Source: Yersinia hibernica
GTDB lineage: Bacteria > Pseudomonadota > Gammaproteobacteria > Enterobacterales > Enterobacteriaceae
Assembly (NCBI RefSeq): GCF_004124235.1
Contig: NZ_CP032487.1
Span: forward strand, 1,612,001 to 1,676,000
Reading direction: 5' to 3'
Length of the DNA: 64,000 nucleotides
In this document: positions 17,437-28,222 of the stretch, piece by piece
Layout of the letters: each line of letters opens with the position of its first letter
How positions within the stretch are numbered: the stretch's first letter is position 1
The notes under the pieces: generated by a model
Told to the model about the DNA's origin: nothing
The model's database searches: none
What the model saw: only the letters and a program-made list of their open reading frames with translations
Program-made: the position numbers and the translations under genes

Positions 17437-18432
17437 TTAATGGATAATCTGTTGCGTAATAAAGTGAGTGATGGCTCTGATGCCGGCCCGTGGCGAGATT
17501 TGGTTTTGGTGCAGCAGATTGTCTATGTGCTGATAATGTGCGCGCACCTCGGGGTGTGAAAACAGTGCGGCGAGCGCATTTACCTCGATTTGACGGCGAA
17601 CCCAGTCTGCATTTTGCCGCTGGCGTAAGCTGGCCAATTGCCCGCTCTGAGTCATGACCGGCCAAAAGGTCTGTATTGCTTGCCAAACTTCGCGGATCCC
17701 GCGTTTCTCCAGCGCACTACAGCTGAGGACGCGCGGCTGCCATGCCGGATATTTGCGGCGGATGATATTCAGCGCGCTGCGGTACATATGGCGGGCAATA
17801 TCGACATTGATATGATTGTCGCCATCATCTTTATTGATGACGATAAAATCAGCCATTTCCATGATGCCTTTCTTGATGGCTTGCAGGTCATCGCCCGCCC
17901 CAGCAATCTGTAGCGAGAGAAAGCAGTCCACCATGGCTGCCACTTCAGTCTCTGATTGGCCCACCCCCACAGTTTCCACAATAACAATGTCATAACCCGC
18001 TGCTTCACAAAGCAAAATCAGCTCGCGGGTGCTTGGGCTGATGCCACCAAGCTGCCCTCTGGAGGGGACTGGCCGCACAAAAGCATGCTCGGCGCGCGCC
18101 AAATTCAGCATGCGGGTTTTATCCGCCAAAATGCTGCCGCCACTGAGGGGGCTACTGGGGTCGACGGCAATGACCGCCACCTTGTGGCCTTGCAATAGCA
18201 GTTCCTCGCCGAGGGCTTCGAGAAATGTGCTTTTCCCCGCCCCGGGCGTGCCAGTGACCCCCAGCCGTTTAGCCTGCCCGGTGTAGGGCATAATGCTGTC
18301 CAATAATTGCGCACTTAATGCTTGATGCTGGGGCAGGCTACTTTCTACCAGGGTCATGGCTTGTGCCAGTGCTGCCCGATCGCCTTGACGCAAACGGAGG
18401 ATGTAATCGTCCAGATTGTCGAGATTAATCAT
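17437..18432 (-). CDS. argK: ArgK/MeaB G-protein chaperone of methylmalonyl-CoA mutase
   Basis: A 331-residue SIMIBI-class P-loop GTPase. Walker A is [12 protein letters not shown] near residue 60, the switch region [13 protein letters not shown] follows, and the guanine-specificity motif is VINKDD. MeaB proteins gate cobalamin loading and protect the mutase from inactivation. The name argK is historical and does not mean an arginine kinase. The length matches E. coli YgfD. It overlaps the end of scpA by 8 nt, so synthesis of mutase and chaperone is probably coupled. Confidence 0.9.
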   Translation of the reverse strand: MINLDNLDDYILRLRQGDRAALAQAMTLVESSLPQHQALSAQLLDSIMPYTGQAKRLGVTGTPGAGKSTFLEALGEELLLQGHKVAVIAVDPSSPLSGGSILADKTRMLNLARAEHAFVRPVPSRGQLGGISPSTRELILLCEAAGYDIVIVETVGVGQSETEVAAMVDCFLSLQIAGAGDDLQAIKKGIMEMADFIVINKDDGDNHINVDIARHMYRSALNIIRRKYPAWQPRVLSCSALEKRGIREVWQAIQTFWPVMTQSGQLASLRQRQNADWVRRQIEVNALAALFSHPEVRAHYQHIDNLLHQNQISPRAGIRAITHFITQQIIH

Positions 18433-20569
18433 GGTGGGCACTAATGAGTTTTAAGACATCGCGCACACTGGCTAGCATCGGAGTACCCGGGCCATAAATG
18501 GCGGCCACACCGCGTTCGCGTAAGAAATCATAGTCTTGCGGAGGAATGACACCGCCGGCGACCACACAAATATCCTGACGTTGGTATTGGCGTAATGCTG
18601 CCACCAATTCAGGAATTAACGTTTTGTGGCCAGCAGCCAGTGATGAGGCGCCGATAACATGGACATCGTTTTCAACCGCCAGCCGGGCAATTTCAGCTGG
18701 GGTGGAGAACATCGGGCTAAGGTCGACATCAAAGCCAAGGTCAGAATAGGCACTGGCAATCACTTTCGCCCCGCGGTCGTGGCCATCTTGCCCCATTTTG
18801 GCAATCAGGATCCTGGGATGTCGGCCATGCTCTACCAAGAAACTTTGGCTTTGTGCGAGGATGTTATCAAACTCCTGCGCATCATTTTCGTTTTGGTGAT
18901 AACTGTGGGCAATGACACCAGTCACGCACTCACTTGGCACCAGATAGCGGTCAAATGTTGTCTCCATGGCATCGGAAATTTCACCCAGCGTCGCCCGTAG
19001 GCGCGCGGCATGAATGGCGGCCTCTAATAAGTTTTCATGATGTCCCGCTGCGTGGCGCAATTGAGCCAATGCTTGTTGCACCGCGTCATTGTCGCGGCGG
19101 GCGCGGATATCATTCAGTTGGGCAATTTGTTCATTGCGCACTTTGACGTTATCAATCTCCAGCACCTGAGTGTCAGCTTCTTTTTCCAGCTTATATTTAT
19201 TCACGCCGACAATGACACGCTTGCCTTGGTCAATCAGTGCTTGTTCGCCGGCGGAAGCCTCTTCAATCATGCGTTTGGGCAGCCCGACTTCAATGGCTTT
19301 AGCCATCCCGCCGACATCATCAATGTGCTGGATGATTTTTCGTGCTTGTTTGACCATTTGGTCTGTCAGTGACTCCACAAAATATGAGCCGGCCAGTGGG
19401 TCAATGGTGCGGCAAATTTCTGACTCTTCCTGAATGATGATTTGGGTATTGCGCGCAATACGCGCCGAAAAATCAGTCGGTAGACCGAGGGCTTCATCAA
19501 AGGCGTTGGTATGTAAAGATTGCGTGCCGCCAAGTGTCGCGCCGAGCGCTTCGATGGTGGTGCGAATGATATTGTTGTAGGGGTCTTGCTCGGTCAGGCT
19601 CCAACCCGAAGTTTGACAGTGTGTGCGCAGTGCCAAGGATTTAGGGTCAGTGGCACCAAACTGGCTGACGGCTTCACTCCACAGATAACGTGCTGCGCGC
19701 AGCATGGCAATGTTCATAAACAAGTCCATGCCAATGCCGAAAAAGAATGAGAGGCGGGGCGCAAAATCGTCAATATTTAAACCGGCTTTCAGCGCCGCTT
19801 TGATGTATTCAATCCCATCGGCGATAGTAAAGGCCACTTGCTGGACACAGTTGGCACCGGCTTCCCCCATATGATATCCACTGATACTGATCGTGTTAAA
19901 GCGCGGCATATTTTGGGAGCTCCAGGCAATGATGTCTGAAATAATGCGCATGGAGGGCTTGGGCGGATAAATATAAGTATTGCGGCACAGATATTCTTTC
20001 AGAATATCGTTTTGTATCGTGCCGGTCAGTAATGCCGGGGCAATACCTTGCTCTTCGGCGGCGACAATATAAAACGCCATAATCGGCAACACTGCGCCAT
20101 TCATGGTCATCGAGACCGACATTTTGTCTAATGGGATTTGGTCAAACAGGACTTTCATGTCCTCGACGCTATCAATGGCCACACCAGCTTTTCCCACGTC
20201 GCCTGCAACCCGCGGATTGTCGGAGTCATAACCGCGATGAGTCGCGAGATCAAATGCAACAGACAGGCCTTTTTGCCCGGCAGCTAAATTTTTGCGGTAA
20301 AAGGCATTTGACTCTTTAGCTGTTGAAAAACCTGCATATTGGCGAATAGTCCAGGGCTGCGCGGCATACATTGTTGCCCGTGGGCCTCTGACGTAAGGTG
20401 CTATTCCTGGCAGTGACCCTGTCACTTCCAACCCATCAAGATCACTGGCGGTATACAGCGCTTTTACCGCGATACCTTCCGCAGTGTGACGGACTAAATC
20501 TTCGATTTTTTTTCCTTGCCGGTTCAGTTCTTTATTAGCAAGGTTTTCCCACTCGCGGATATCTACCAT
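18425..20569 (-). CDS. scpA: ScpA, adenosylcobalamin-dependent methylmalonyl-CoA mutase (Sbm)
   Basis: A 714-residue single-chain mutase interconverting succinyl-CoA and methylmalonyl-CoA. The substrate-binding TIM barrel is N-terminal ([21 protein letters not shown]). The C-terminal B12 domain has the base-off cobalamin motif D-x-H-x-x-G in [11 protein letters not shown] and the GASSLAAGH segment. I chose [10 protein letters not shown], which has GGGGAG 6 nt upstream and gives the E. coli length, over an extension of 10 codons. It needs adenosylcobalamin, so it depends indirectly on BtuCD import (39-42 kb here) or on synthesis. It is the first gene of the operon. Confidence 0.94.
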   Translation of the reverse strand: MVDIREWENLANKELNRQGKKIEDLVRHTAEGIAVKALYTASDLDGLEVTGSLPGIAPYVRGPRATMYAAQPWTIRQYAGFSTAKESNAFYRKNLAAGQKGLSVAFDLATHRGYDSDNPRVAGDVGKAGVAIDSVEDMKVLFDQIPLDKMSVSMTMNGAVLPIMAFYIVAAEEQGIAPALLTGTIQNDILKEYLCRNTYIYPPKPSMRIISDIIAWSSQNMPRFNTISISGYHMGEAGANCVQQVAFTIADGIEYIKAALKAGLNIDDFAPRLSFFFGIGMDLFMNIAMLRAARYLWSEAVSQFGATDPKSLALRTHCQTSGWSLTEQDPYNNIIRTTIEALGATLGGTQSLHTNAFDEALGLPTDFSARIARNTQIIIQEESEICRTIDPLAGSYFVESLTDQMVKQARKIIQHIDDVGGMAKAIEVGLPKRMIEEASAGEQALIDQGKRVIVGVNKYKLEKEADTQVLEIDNVKVRNEQIAQLNDIRARRDNDAVQQALAQLRHAAGHHENLLEAAIHAARLRATLGEISDAMETTFDRYLVPSECVTGVIAHSYHQNENDAQEFDNILAQSQSFLVEHGRHPRILIAKMGQDGHDRGAKVIASAYSDLGFDVDLSPMFSTPAEIARLAVENDVHVIGASSLAAGHKTLIPELVAALRQYQRQDICVVAGGVIPPQDYDFLRERGVAAIYGPGTPMLASVRDVLKLISAHHD

Positions 20570-20789
20570 TTTACGACTCCCCATTATTGGCAATAGCATC
20601 CCATTAAGGAGTGTGAAATTTCCTTAGTGAAGGCTCTTGATTTTATTTAAGTAAGCGCTTTTTCGTGGCCATTGTCGCGGGCAAAAAAGAACAGGGTTGG
20701 CGGTCATTATTCGACGTCAGGGATGAGTCTAATCTGTGGTTTGGCTCATACTTTTTTAGAAAAAGTTTTTATTGCAGGCTATTGGGGCA

Positions 20790-20836
20790 TAAAAAAAGCA
20801 CCGCTAATGAGCGGGGTATCCCGCTGTTAGGGTGCT
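20790..20836 (-). terminator. Terminator of yniA
   Basis: Outer stem AGCACC / GGGTGCT encloses an inner GCGGG / CCCGC stem. On the minus strand it is followed by seven T. The interval 20570-20852 otherwise holds the scpA upstream region, with no supported gene. Confidence 0.75.
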
Positions 20837-20852
20837 ATTTATCTGTGGCGCA

Positions 20853-21722
20853 CTAAAGTTTGTCGGAATGCAGCAGTTGTTCAACAGCTTTCTGTGCATT
20901 AATCCAATGCTGCCCGCCGAACAGATTGCTGCGATTCAATAAGTAATAAAGTTGATAAATAGGTTGGCGCTCAATAAAGCCCGCAGGGAGTGGCCAAACG
21001 CTCTGATATCCATCATAAATTTGTGCTGGAAGTTCTGGGTAGAGTGGCAACATGGACAGGTCACACTCGCGGTCACCCCAGTAACAGGCGGGATCAAAAA
21101 TAACCGGGCCATGAGCGCTGGAAGCACAGTTCGCTGGCCATAAATCGCCATGTAGCAGTGAGGGTTGCGGCTGGTGGCCCTGTAAGCGCTCTTGAACCAG
21201 CTGGGTGATATGGTCTATATCGCCAAATGACATCCCTTTTTCAGCCGCCAATTGTAATTGCCAGCCGATGCGCTGTTCGGCAAAAAATTGCGCCCAGCGG
21301 CGCTGCCAGCTGTTGGGTTGTGGCGTAGTAGACAAATCATTATCAAAATCCAGCCCAAATTGCAGCTGTTCACTCCATTGATGCAGATGCGCTAATTGTT
21401 GCCCCAGACAATAGGCATTGTGGGCATCTAACAGCTTTAGTGGGATATATTCAAGTAGCAGGAAACTGTATTCACGATCACTGCCCACACCATAAACTTC
21501 AGGTACCCGAACCGTTTTGCTGCGGGCCAGGAGCGAAAGTTGGTCCGCTTCTGCGGTGAATATGGGCAGCATTTCACGGCTATCACATTTGATGAAAACC
21601 TCAGTGTCACCATAGCTAAGACGCCAGGCATCATGAATATCTCCGCCGGGCAGTTCGGTTCTTTCTCGAATTTCAGCGGGGCCGAGATATTCACTTAACA
21701 GACGATTCACTGCTTGCCACAT
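20853..21722 (-). CDS. yniA: YniA, fructosamine kinase family protein
   Basis: A 289-residue protein of the fructosamine/ketosamine-3-kinase family, which phosphorylates glycated amines for deglycation. Kinase-like marks are the N-lobe lysine region EVFIKCDSREM, the catalytic-loop HGDLWPANCA, and the metal-binding DPACYWGDRECDLSM. The length fits the family (~286). The physiological substrate in enterics is not firmly established. In E. coli it is adjacent to yniB; here the scp cassette and the LysR gene separate them. Confidence 0.9.
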   Translation of the reverse strand: MWQAVNRLLSEYLGPAEIRERTELPGGDIHDAWRLSYGDTEVFIKCDSREMLPIFTAEADQLSLLARSKTVRVPEVYGVGSDREYSFLLLEYIPLKLLDAHNAYCLGQQLAHLHQWSEQLQFGLDFDNDLSTTPQPNSWQRRWAQFFAEQRIGWQLQLAAEKGMSFGDIDHITQLVQERLQGHQPQPSLLHGDLWPANCASSAHGPVIFDPACYWGDRECDLSMLPLYPELPAQIYDGYQSVWPLPAGFIERQPIYQLYYLLNRSNLFGGQHWINAQKAVEQLLHSDKL

Positions 21723-21967
21723 GATTTACCCCCTATCAGCTGCCAGTTATACGTTTCATTCATGATGATTGAGACGTTGTTCGCTTGCTGCCTACCTGTA
21801 AGCCAATTGATGTTGGTTACAAATTCAGGTTAACTTTTTTATGATGTGAAGAACAAGAGCCTGTGTGCCGGGATACCGGTGTGGGATCAAACAAACGACA
21901 GATTTGTGGCTCGGTTGCTGTCTCCCACCCTTCAAGTTATTGGCTATCGAGATTAAAACTCAATTAA

Positions 21968-22861
21968 TCATAGCAGGTTACCTTTGGCGATGTTTTCAGC
22001 ATGGTCATCTTTGGCCGTCAGCGCGAGTGGTTGGCTTTTCGTCGGTTTTATATGGCTGTAAATTAGCGCCACGACAAAGAATAATGCCTGAATAATGACA
22101 ATGCAGGGGCCAGTCGCGCCATCAATATGAAAACTGATTAATGTCCCCAATACACATGAAATCACCGAGACCAGAGTGGCAACCACCAACATGTGATCAA
22201 AACTGCGGCAGACCATAAAGGCGATAATACCGGGGGCAATCAGCATGGCGATAACTAAAATAACCCCAACTGCTTGTAATGACGCCACAATGGTTAATGC
22301 CAGTAAACACAGTAAACCATAGTGCAAAAATTTAACCGGCAGGCCAATGACTCGGGCATGGTTTGGGTCAAAGCAATAGAGCATAAAATCTTTTCGCTTT
22401 AACAGCACCACCAGCAGAGTGAACCCGGCTATCCATAAGGTCTGTTTCAGCTCTGCCAGCGAAATACCCAACATATTGCCGAACAAGATATGGCTAAGGT
22501 GCTGGTCAGTATCCATGCGGGAAAACAGCACCAAACCGAAAGCAAACATACCGGAGAAGACAATCCCCATCACCGTGTCTTCTTTTACCCGACTGTTTTC
22601 TTTCAAATAACCTGTGGCAACCGCGCAAAAAATCCCCGACACAAATGCCCCGATGACCAAGGGTATTGCGAGCCAAAAGGCCAATACAATGCCCGGTAAC
22701 ACGGCGTGAGAGATGGCATCGCCCATTAATGACCAACCTTTTAAGACCAGGTAGCAAGATAAAACCGCGCACACCACACCGGTAATAATGGCGGCCACGA
22801 TGGCCCGCTGCATAAAAGGATAGGCGAAAGGTTCGCTGACCAGACTGAACAAGGTATTCAT
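21968..22861 (-). CDS. yfeD: YfeD, inner-membrane permease of iron/manganese ABC importer
   Basis: A 297-residue ABC-3 family metal permease (ZnuB/SitD type), with repeated long helices (AIVAAIITGVVCAVLSCYLV, GVILVIAMLIAPGIIAFMV) and the conserved GWSLMGDAISHAVLPG near the N-terminus. It is the last gene of yfeABCD and overlaps yfeC by 4 nt. With YfeC it forms the channel for Fe2+/Mn2+ delivered by YfeA. In Y. pestis this system is important for iron and manganese acquisition. Confidence 0.92.
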   Translation of the reverse strand: MNTLFSLVSEPFAYPFMQRAIVAAIITGVVCAVLSCYLVLKGWSLMGDAISHAVLPGIVLAFWLAIPLVIGAFVSGIFCAVATGYLKENSRVKEDTVMGIVFSGMFAFGLVLFSRMDTDQHLSHILFGNMLGISLAELKQTLWIAGFTLLVVLLKRKDFMLYCFDPNHARVIGLPVKFLHYGLLCLLALTIVASLQAVGVILVIAMLIAPGIIAFMVCRSFDHMLVVATLVSVISCVLGTLISFHIDGATGPCIVIIQALFFVVALIYSHIKPTKSQPLALTAKDDHAENIAKGNLL

Positions 22862-23742
22862 ACATTATCCTCCGGACGTGGGGCCGCAGGGTGGCGACGT
22901 TTTTGGCGGGTCTGATAACGCGTTGCCAGCAAACCATGTTTAGGGGCGAAGAAAAAGGCTAACAAGAATACCACTGTTTGTAAGGTCACAATGACCCCGC
23001 CGGTGGCACCATCCAAGTAGAAACTGAGATAGGCACCAAAGGCACTGGTAAACGCGCCGATAGCAATAGCGATGACCAGCAAACGGCTGAAACGGTCAGT
23101 GAGTAAGTAGGCGGTGGCTCCGGGGGTGACCACCATGGCAATCACCAAGATAGCGCCGACAGTTTGTAGTGCCGCCACAGTACAGGCGCTCAACAACGTG
23201 AAGAATAAAATCTTTAACCGCAGCGGCGACAGGCCAATCGACATTGCGTGGCTCTCATCAAAAAACACCGCCAGTAAATCTTTCCAGATCAGACATAAAA
23301 TCACAAAAGAGATCAGAATAATGATTTCGACTTGCAGGACGTCCTCATCAGCAATCCCCAAGATATTGCCGAAAATAATCGACTGCACATTGACCGAGGT
23401 GGGGTTGAGCGAAACGATGAGCAGCCCGACGGCAAAAAATGTTGAGAAGATAAAACCAATAATGGCATCTTCACGCAAGCGGGTGATATGGCGCACTAAA
23501 GTCATGGCCAATGCCGCCAGCATACCGGTAAAGAATGCACCGGCGGCATACGGCAAACCCAGGGCATAAGCACCGGCCACCCCGGGAACGACCGAGTGCG
23601 AGAGTGCATCGCCCATCAGCGACCAGCCTTTCAGCATCAAGTAAGCTGATAAGAAAGCGCAGACCGCACCGACAATGGCGCTAACCCAAATGGCCTTGAC
23701 CATGTAGTTGTAATTAAAGGGTTGCAGTAAAATATCCAGCAT
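22858..23742 (-). CDS. yfeC: YfeC, inner-membrane permease of iron/manganese ABC importer
   Basis: A 294-residue ABC-3 permease paralogous to YfeD, sharing the GWSLMGDALSHSVVPG motif and the GAILVIAMVVTPGATAYL helix. It overlaps yfeB by one base and yfeD by four, indicating tightly coupled translation and balanced subunit levels. Confidence 0.92.
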   Translation of the reverse strand: MLDILLQPFNYNYMVKAIWVSAIVGAVCAFLSAYLMLKGWSLMGDALSHSVVPGVAGAYALGLPYAAGAFFTGMLAALAMTLVRHITRLREDAIIGFIFSTFFAVGLLIVSLNPTSVNVQSIIFGNILGIADEDVLQVEIIILISFVILCLIWKDLLAVFFDESHAMSIGLSPLRLKILFFTLLSACTVAALQTVGAILVIAMVVTPGATAYLLTDRFSRLLVIAIAIGAFTSAFGAYLSFYLDGATGGVIVTLQTVVFLLAFFFAPKHGLLATRYQTRQKRRHPAAPRPEDNV

Positions 23743-24632
23743 CAGGGATTTTTCTCCTTCGACTGGCTTTGTGCCGGGGGATCATTTTTGGTATGGCCAT
23801 AAAATACCGCCGGGCGCTCATCATCGGTGATGACAGTCACGGTGCGGGGGTCATTATCATCGTGCAGTGTATTACCCGACAGGTTGATATGGCGCAGCAC
23901 ACCGCCAAAGGTCATTTCAAGATTCTTTTGAGTAAAGGTGGTTTCTGTTGGGCCGGCGGCCAGTACCGTCTGATTAATCAGTATTACATGGTCACAAAAC
24001 TCCGGCACACTGCCGAGGTTATGGGTTGAAACCAAAATCAGATGACCTTCATCGCGCAGTGCGCGCAGCAAGTCAATGATGGCATTTTCCGTTTTGACAT
24101 CAACACCGGTGAAAGGCTCATCCAGCAGCAACACTGAACCCTGTTGAGCCAGGGCTCGAGCGAGAAACACCCGTTTTTTCTGCCCACCAGAAAGTTCGCC
24201 GATTTGACGAGAACGCAAGGCGGTTAAGCCAACCCGCTCAATAGCTTTATCGACAATGGTTTTGTCTTCACGGCTGGGAATGCGCAAAAAATTCATTTTG
24301 CCGTATCGGCCCATCATCACGACATCTTCGACCAATACCGGGAAGTTCCAATCTACTTCTTCAGTTTGCGGCACATAGGCGATGGTATTTTGCTTTAAGG
24401 CATAGCTAACGGACTTGTTGCTCAGCTCTACCTTGCCCACACTGGGCTTTACTAGCCCCATAATGCTTTTAAACAAGGTGGATTTACCGCTGCCATTGAC
24501 GCCGACTAAGGCGCAGATAGTCCCACCGGTGAGAGAGAAACTGGCGTCATAAATGGCGGTATGCCCATTGTTATAGGTGACAGTGACGTTATCCACTATC
24601 AGCTCCGGGCGCACAAAAACAGCATGGCTCAT
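23742..24632 (-). CDS. yfeB: YfeB, ATPase of iron/manganese ABC importer
   Basis: A 296-residue metal-type ABC ATPase. Walker A is GVNGSGKST near residue 43, followed by the signature LSGGQKKR, Walker B VLLLDEP and the H-loop STHNLG. A variable ~50-residue tail is rich in charged residues. It overlaps yfeA by 4 nt. It energises uptake through YfeC-YfeD. Confidence 0.92.
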   Translation of the reverse strand: MSHAVFVRPELIVDNVTVTYNNGHTAIYDASFSLTGGTICALVGVNGSGKSTLFKSIMGLVKPSVGKVELSNKSVSYALKQNTIAYVPQTEEVDWNFPVLVEDVVMMGRYGKMNFLRIPSREDKTIVDKAIERVGLTALRSRQIGELSGGQKKRVFLARALAQQGSVLLLDEPFTGVDVKTENAIIDLLRALRDEGHLILVSTHNLGSVPEFCDHVILINQTVLAAGPTETTFTQKNLEMTFGGVLRHINLSGNTLHDDNDPRTVTVITDDERPAVFYGHTKNDPPAQSQSKEKNP

Positions 24633-25597
24633 TGACCAAATCCTTTCGCGATAGTTTGCACCGTGGTGTTAATCAAATCGATATATGTAGGCACTGGCCC
24701 TTTTTCATTTGACAACGAATCAACATATAACACCCCTCCGTATTGTGCACCGGTTTCTTTGCTGACTTGTTTCGCCGGCTTATCAGAAATAGTGCTTTCG
24801 CTGAATATTACCGGAATTTTATTGGCGCGCATGGTATCGATAACACGGCGCACCTGCTGCGGGGAACCTTGCTCCTCAGCATTGATGGGCCATAAATAAA
24901 CTTCTTTAAAACCATAATCTTTTGCCAGATAACTGAAAGCCCCCTCACTGGTGACCAGCCAGCGCTGTTCTGCTGGAATGCGGGATAAACGCTCCCGTAG
25001 CGGGGCATCGAGGGCGGCAATTTTCTCGGCATAAGCTTTAGCATTGCGATTATAGGTGTCAGCATGGGCAGGGTCATGTTCCACCAGTGCTTTACGAATA
25101 TTTTCTATATAGATCAACGCATTTGATGGGGACATCCAAGCATGTGGATTCGCAATACCTTTATAAGGCCCTTCACGGATGGGGAGCGGGGTAATGCCGT
25201 CAGTGACAACAGCAGAAGGGACATCTTTGATATTTTCGAAGAAACGTTCAAACCAACGTTCTAAATTCATGCCATTCCATAAAATCAGGTCGGCAGACTG
25301 CGCTTTGACAATATCCCGTGGTGTCGGCTGGTAGTCATGGATTTCAGCACCGGGCTTGGTAATCGATTCGACGACGGCCGCATCACCGGCGACATTCTGC
25401 GCGATATCCTGAATAATTGTGAATGTTGTCACAATTTTGAATTTTTTGTTTGGGTCGTTAGGTTTATTTTCAGCCAACACAGAGGTACTGATCAGCGCTG
25501 AAATGGCGATGACGGTAAACAAAGTCACAGCACGTAAAAACCGAGGTGTGAAGCCGCGAGTCGGGGGCAGGTGGGCTATTTTTTTCTTAGTAAACAT
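24629..25597 (-). CDS. yfeA: YfeA, periplasmic iron/manganese-binding protein
   Basis: A 322-residue cluster A-I (ZnuA/PsaA-like) metal-binding protein. The N-terminus is a long signal peptide ([20 protein letters not shown], cleavage after VLA). Metal ligands expected for the family are visible: H in [11 protein letters not shown] in NPHAWMSP, E in [10 protein letters not shown], and D in [13 protein letters not shown] started at [11 protein letters not shown]; an in-frame extension of 23 codons overlaps the Fur box. It is the first gene of the operon. Confidence 0.92.
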   Translation of the reverse strand: MFTKKKIAHLPPTRGFTPRFLRAVTLFTVIAISALISTSVLAENKPNDPNKKFKIVTTFTIIQDIAQNVAGDAAVVESITKPGAEIHDYQPTPRDIVKAQSADLILWNGMNLERWFERFFENIKDVPSAVVTDGITPLPIREGPYKGIANPHAWMSPSNALIYIENIRKALVEHDPAHADTYNRNAKAYAEKIAALDAPLRERLSRIPAEQRWLVTSEGAFSYLAKDYGFKEVYLWPINAEEQGSPQQVRRVIDTMRANKIPVIFSESTISDKPAKQVSKETGAQYGGVLYVDSLSNEKGPVPTYIDLINTTVQTIAKGFGQ

Positions 25598-25620
25598 GGC
25601 GATGTTCCCTTTCTTTAAAT

Positions 25621-25639
25621 GAAAATGATTATCAATATC
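25621..25639. promoter_or_regulatory. Fur box of yfeABCD
   Basis: GAAAATGATTATCAATATC matches 17 of 19 positions of the palindromic Fur consensus GATAATGATTATCATTATC. It lies 24 nt upstream of the yfeA start. Y. pestis yfeABCD is known to be Fur-regulated by iron and manganese. Confidence 0.85.
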
Positions 25640-25808
25640 ATCACGGGTGAAGTCAAGCCTCGCCATACAATAAACTAAAATTTACCGATAGTTACCTAAT
25701 ATAGCCTGATCATTATGTTGATAATGGTCAAACTAGGCCAAAAAATATATTTGGTCGAGGTGACAACTTGTATATGCTACAAAACGGCTTATTAGCACGG
25801 GGAATACT

Positions 25809-26471
25809 GTGAATCCAAAAGTCGGTTGCCTAATGGCAATGTTCTTGCTCGTGGGGTGTGCTAAACAGACTCCGCCACCGCAAGCAAATAATGGGTGGCT
25901 GAAAAAAGCGCCCGAAGGTGGTTTTCTGAATGCACCGAAAAGCAGCGCAGGTTCAAGTGCAGTGGCGTATAGCGATGTCATTAAACAAGCTGCTAGCCAT
26001 TATGGTGTTGATGAAACTTTGATTAAAGCCATTATCCAAGTGGAGTCTGGTTATAATCCTGATGTGGTGAGTACTTCAAATGCAGTCGGGTTGATGCAAA
26101 TTAAAGCCTCTACCGCCGGTCGTGATGCGTACCGAATGAAAGGGCGCAATGGCCAACCCAGTTCTGGCGAATTAAAAGATCCGGTGAAGAATATTGATAT
26201 TGGGACGGCTTATATCAATATTTTGCAAAATCAGCAGTTAGCGGGGATCAGTGATCCGCAAACATTGCGTTATGCGACTATCGTTTCTTATGCCAATGGG
26301 GCGGGTGCCATGCTGCGGACTTTCTCATCAGATAAACGTCTGGCAGTGAATAAAATTAATAGTCTTAGCCCGAACGAATTTTATCAGCATATACAAAAGA
26401 AACATCCGGCCGCACAAGCGCCACGTTATTTGTGGAAAGTTGATACCGCTTATCGGGCGATGTCAGAATAA
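25809..26471 (+). CDS. emtA: EmtA, membrane-bound endo-type lytic murein transglycosylase
   Basis: A 220-residue SLT-domain lipoprotein starting at GTG. The lipobox is LVGC (Cys17), so it is anchored after signal peptidase II processing. The catalytic glutamate lies in KAIIQVESGYNPDVVS and the family motif AVGLMQIKAST follows; AYINILQNQ and YANGAGAML complete the SLT fold. It cleaves MurNAc-GlcNAc bonds to 1,6-anhydro products. The N-terminal linker is slightly longer than in E. coli EmtA (203 aa). It is divergent from yfeA, with ~210 nt between the start codons that also contain the Fur box. Confidence 0.88.
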   Translation: MNPKVGCLMAMFLLVGCAKQTPPPQANNGWLKKAPEGGFLNAPKSSAGSSAVAYSDVIKQAASHYGVDETLIKAIIQVESGYNPDVVSTSNAVGLMQIKASTAGRDAYRMKGRNGQPSSGELKDPVKNIDIGTAYINILQNQQLAGISDPQTLRYATIVSYANGAGAMLRTFSSDKRLAVNKINSLSPNEFYQHIQKKHPAAQAPRYLWKVDTAYRAMSE

Positions 26472-26476
26472 TATTA

Positions 26477-26550
26477 AAACGCTAACCGATGTAGTCGATG
26501 GACGCTGTAACTTAGTATGACTAAGTATCAACATCGGCTAGCGTTTCTCT
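26477..26550. terminator. Large inverted repeat / bidirectional terminator between emtA and marC
   Basis: The arms at 26477-26492 and 26531-26546 (AAACGCTAaCCGATGT and ACATCGGcTAGCGTTT) pair over 16 positions with one mismatch. An inner ACTTAGT / ACTAAGT stem adds to the structure. T-rich DNA follows on the right and A-rich DNA on the left, fitting two convergent genes. Confidence 0.7.
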
Positions 26551-26567
26551 TTTAACTGCGTTATTTG

Positions 26568-27251
26568 TTATGCAATGGCCGGATGGTAGTTTGCAATAAT
26601 ATCCAGCACCCCATTAATAATAAACTGCACGCCCATGCACACCAGCAGGAACCCCATTAGTCGTGAAATAGCTTCGATGCCGCTTTTGCCAACCCAGCGC
26701 ATAATAGCGCCCGAGCTGAGTAGTGATCCCCACAAAATTAACGACACGCTTAGGAAGATCAGTACCGGAGCTACAGTCACCACCCATGGGCTGAACATGT
26801 CATTGCCTTTTACTGAGGCCGCAGAACTGATTATCATAGCGATGGTTCCCGGCCCCGCTGTGCTGGGCATCGCCAATGGTACAAAGGCAATATTAATAGA
26901 TTTTTGTTTCTTTAAATCCTGTGACTTGGCTTCTAACTGAGTATCTTCGATTGATTGTTGTGGGAATAGCATGCGAAAACCAATGAATGCCACAATTAAC
27001 CCACCAGCAATGCGCAACCCCGGAATTGAAATGCCAAAGGTGTTCATGACGACCTGGCCGGCATAATAAGCCACCGTCATAATAAAGAAGACATAGATTG
27101 ATGCCATCTTCGACTGCTGATTGCGCTCTTCGCTGGTCATATTGCCGGATAAACCGAGTAGTAAGGCCACGGTCGTCAATGGGTTTGCCAATGGCAGTAG
27201 GAGAACTAACCCCAAGCCAATGGCTTTACATAATTCGAGAATACTTTGCAT
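26568..27251 (-). CDS. marC: MarC family inner-membrane protein (UPF0056)
   Basis: A 227-residue multi-spanning membrane protein. It aligns well with E. coli Mar[22 protein letters not shown] near the N-terminus, [24 protein letters not shown], and [20 protein letters not shown]. The role is unresolved; the old link to multiple antibiotic resistance came from its position beside marRAB, which are absent here. I started at [10 protein letters not shown] (GGAG 8 nt upstream) and not at an earlier in-frame codon. The ~375 nt upstream (27252-27626) contain no convincing gene. Confidence 0.85.
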   Translation of the reverse strand: MQSILELCKAIGLGLVLLLPLANPLTTVALLLGLSGNMTSEERNQQSKMASIYVFFIMTVAYYAGQVVMNTFGISIPGLRIAGGLIVAFIGFRMLFPQQSIEDTQLEAKSQDLKKQKSINIAFVPLAMPSTAGPGTIAMIISSAASVKGNDMFSPWVVTVAPVLIFLSVSLILWGSLLSSGAIMRWVGKSGIEAISRLMGFLLVCMGVQFIINGVLDIIANYHPAIA

Positions 27252-27626
27252 CAATCTTGCTCCAAAAAAAATCTCAAACATACCCGATGAAAGTAAAATA
27301 TATCAGGTAATTAGCCGTGCCGTGGGCCAATATGGCGACACACGATATTATGACTTACCTTGCCACTCTACGCGATACGTGAGGCAAAAGGCTATATCGG
27401 TATTATTTCCCACCAATGCCGGCGATGTGACAACGCGAATGGTGCAAATGCTATTGTAAGGGCGCAAAGATATGTGATGTAGATCAAATCTCTGGTTAGC
27501 AACAGTTGGTTCAATACAGTGATTCCGGAATATACTCGTACTACTTTTACGCCGCCAACGCACCTGCAACTCGCGTTATCGACAACATAACCATGTCGGC
27601 ATTAATTTTTTGCAAGGAATAGGGTT

Positions 27627-27878
27627 TTGTGCATTTGTGATATTAGTGTTGAAGATGAATATATTCGTCAGCCACTATCGGCTTCTGCGGCATGGGTACT
27701 GGATACTCAAGCGGCACGGGCTCGGGGGCGGCTACGTTTTTTGAAACCTAAACGTGAAGCTCGGCCACGTTGGCGCTTAGCACCGCTCAAAGATACCTAT
27801 GAAATTCGCTTTTATCCCAATCGGTTACCCGAACTTTGGTTTTTCAGTGCGGAAAATGCGGCCCGGAAACGGCTCTGA
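27627..27878 (+). CDS. Small hypothetical protein, basic, ~83 aa
   Basis: An 83-codon frame starting at TTG, preceded by AAGGAATAGGG. The product is very rich in arginine and tryptophan: ARARGRLRFLKPKREARPRWRLAPLKDT, then YEIRFYPNRLPELWFFSAENAARKRL. No signal peptide or membrane helix is seen. I do not recognise a family. It is followed after 39 nt by another small gene on the same strand, so the two may be co-transcribed. Codon use looks coherent, but start and reality are not certain; conservation across Yersinia would decide. Confidence 0.5.
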   Translation: MCICDISVEDEYIRQPLSASAAWVLDTQAARARGRLRFLKPKREARPRWRLAPLKDTYEIRFYPNRLPELWFFSAENAARKRL

Positions 27879-27917
27879 ATGACATTCCTATCACAGGGGC
27901 TTTAACCGGAGGCCAAC

Positions 27918-28160
27918 ATGGCATTTACTGATAATGAACGTAGCGCGTTGTTGGCCGTCAAGGGCGTTGGGCCGACAGTTGTCGCCCGTCTGGAGCAACT
28001 TGGTTTTACTTCACTGGCTCAACTTGGCCAGGCTGATATGAATGAAATTGTGAGTAATGCAGCGGCCATGGTGGGGTCAACATGTTGGAAAAATAGCCCC
28101 CAAGCACGTTCGGCAATTCAGGCCGCGATTGATATGGCCAAAATACATTCACCAGAGTGA
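27918..28160 (+). CDS. Small helix-hairpin-helix domain protein
   Basis: An 80-residue protein with a clear helix-hairpin-helix pattern: LLAVKGVGPTVVARLEQLGFTSLAQLGQAD, as in DNA-binding HhH modules. The C-terminal half contains CWKNSPQARSAIQAAIDMA, resembling the Cdd1-type 'pathogenicity locus' small proteins. A good GGAGG site precedes the ATG. Function is unknown; non-specific DNA or RNA contact is plausible from the HhH fold. It sits with other small orphan genes between marC and the DUF554 gene. Confidence 0.75.
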   Translation: MAFTDNERSALLAVKGVGPTVVARLEQLGFTSLAQLGQADMNEIVSNAAAMVGSTCWKNSPQARSAIQAAIDMAKIHSPE

Positions 28161-28222
28161 AGGTATTTCAGCTGCTATCTTTTCGGCCGATTATTATTCC
28201 AACCCACCTCAACTCGGGCCGC

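Noticed and set aside
21865..21965. Possible ERIC remnant before the yfe operon's 3' end (CTTCAAG and TTGGCT fragments)
   Set aside because: Only short fragments match and neither the core nor the ends of ERIC are present.
25690..25740. A second Fur- or MntR-like palindrome between yfeA and emtA (GATCATTAT / GATAATGGTC)
   Set aside because: The match to either consensus is poor and the clear Fur box is elsewhere; it may belong to the emtA promoter.
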